Shown: positions 5,715-5,874 of the stretch, one piece after another
How the letters are laid out: each line of letters starts with the position of its first letter
How positions within the stretch are numbered: the stretch's first letter is position 1
Assembly (NCBI GenBank): GCA_031266315.1
Contig: JAISBG010000063.1
Coordinates: 1 to 5,874 of the forward strand
From: Planctomycetaceae bacterium
GTDB taxonomy: Bacteria; Planctomycetota; Planctomycetia; Pirellulales; Thermoguttaceae
Direction: 5' to 3'
Length of the DNA: 5,874 nucleotides
Notes under the pieces: model-generated
What the model saw: only the letters and a program-made list of their open reading frames with translations
Databases searched by the model: none
What the model was told of the DNA's origin: nothing
Translations under genes and position numbers: made by a program

Positions 5715-5852
5715 ATGAAAAACTTAGTAGAAAACGCTTCGAAAAATTCACAGAAAAACACTCAGAACAATTCGGTGAAAAGTCAAATGTTAAAATGGGC
5801 AAGTCAGGGGGGGGGGGGCAACCGAGTTAAAAAGTTCTACGCCAATCTTTAA
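5715..5852 (+). CDS. Small basic Asn/Lys-rich protein of unknown function, with poly-G tract
   Basis: I do not recognise this gene. From the ATG at 5715 it encodes 45 residues: MKNLVENASKN, then a polar Asn/Gln/Ser/Lys stretch, VKSQMLKWAS (21-30), QGGGG and a basic tail NRVKKFYANL. It has no membrane helix and no signal peptide. The start is chosen because AAGGA (5702-5706) lies 8 nt upstream, one of the best ribosome sites in the window; an in-frame ATG at 5667 has none and overlaps a leader hairpin. The four glycines come from a run of 12 G at 5807-5818. If the true run were 11 G, the frame would not stop at 5852 but would continue open to the right edge, so this could be the start of a larger gene. 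With 13 G it would end after GQPS. That it is expressed is supported by the promoter and ribosome site; its role is unknown. Confidence 0.55.
   Translation: MKNLVENASKNSQKNTQNNSVKSQMLKWASQGGGGNRVKKFYANL
5807..5818 (+). repeat. Homopolymer of 12 G inside a coding frame
   Basis: Twelve consecutive G residues lie in the small ORF, in a region that is otherwise AT-rich. Tracts this long slip in replication and are also error-prone in sequencing. The three reading outcomes end at 5852 (12 G), run to the window edge (11 G) or stop within four codons after the tract (13 G). Confidence 0.9.
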
Positions 5853-5874
5853 GGCAACATTTTTATGTGAGATT

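Overview
The window most resembles a moderately AT-rich planctomycete chromosome. The clues are a membrane-anchored protein with squalene-cyclase-type repeats (a family expanded in Planctomycetota), an EpmA of standard length, a DUF3473-type polysaccharide deacetylase, and weak or inconsistent Shine-Dalgarno sites. This placement is an inference from gene content; there is no rRNA or other phylogenetic marker to settle it.

Layout. Positions 1-938 (minus) hold the N-terminal 312 residues of an aspartate kinase (lysC) that runs off the left edge. Positions 939-1343 are non-coding and contain a likely lysC promoter and repeat copy A. Positions 1344-2321 (minus) hold a complete epmA, the EF-P lysine ligase. 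Positions 2322-3058 are non-coding and contain repeat copies B and C in head-to-head inverted orientation, then a strong-looking promoter facing right. Positions 3059-4615 and 4667-5515 (plus) look like a two-gene transcription unit. The first gene encodes a protein with a TonB-like membrane helix joined to an alpha/alpha-toroid repeat domain, and the second encodes a polysaccharide deacetylase. An AT-rich inverted repeat follows, then a new promoter and leader, and a 45-codon basic, Asn/Lys-rich small ORF (5715-5852) carrying a run of 12 G.

The most interesting material is the repeat family. Three copies of a 151-bp core begin with AGGTGGGC and end with its inverse complement (imperfect in copy C). 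Each carries two tandem hairpins. Between copies, at least three base pairs in these hairpins differ by changes on both sides of the stem, so the pairing is kept while the sequence drifts. Copy C lies between imperfect 26-bp terminal inverted repeats, giving a 294-bp MITE-like unit without coding capacity. Copies A and B flank epmA in opposite orientation, and copies B and C form a giant inverted repeat centred on a perfect 23-bp palindrome arm pair.

The second notable point is the 3059-4615 product. Its single membrane helix has the SxxxH signature of TonB (SLAIHG here, SVCIHG in E. coli TonB) but leads through an acidic linker into squalene-cyclase-like repeats. This suggests a protein worked by an ExbB/ExbD-type motor rather than a soluble cyclase.
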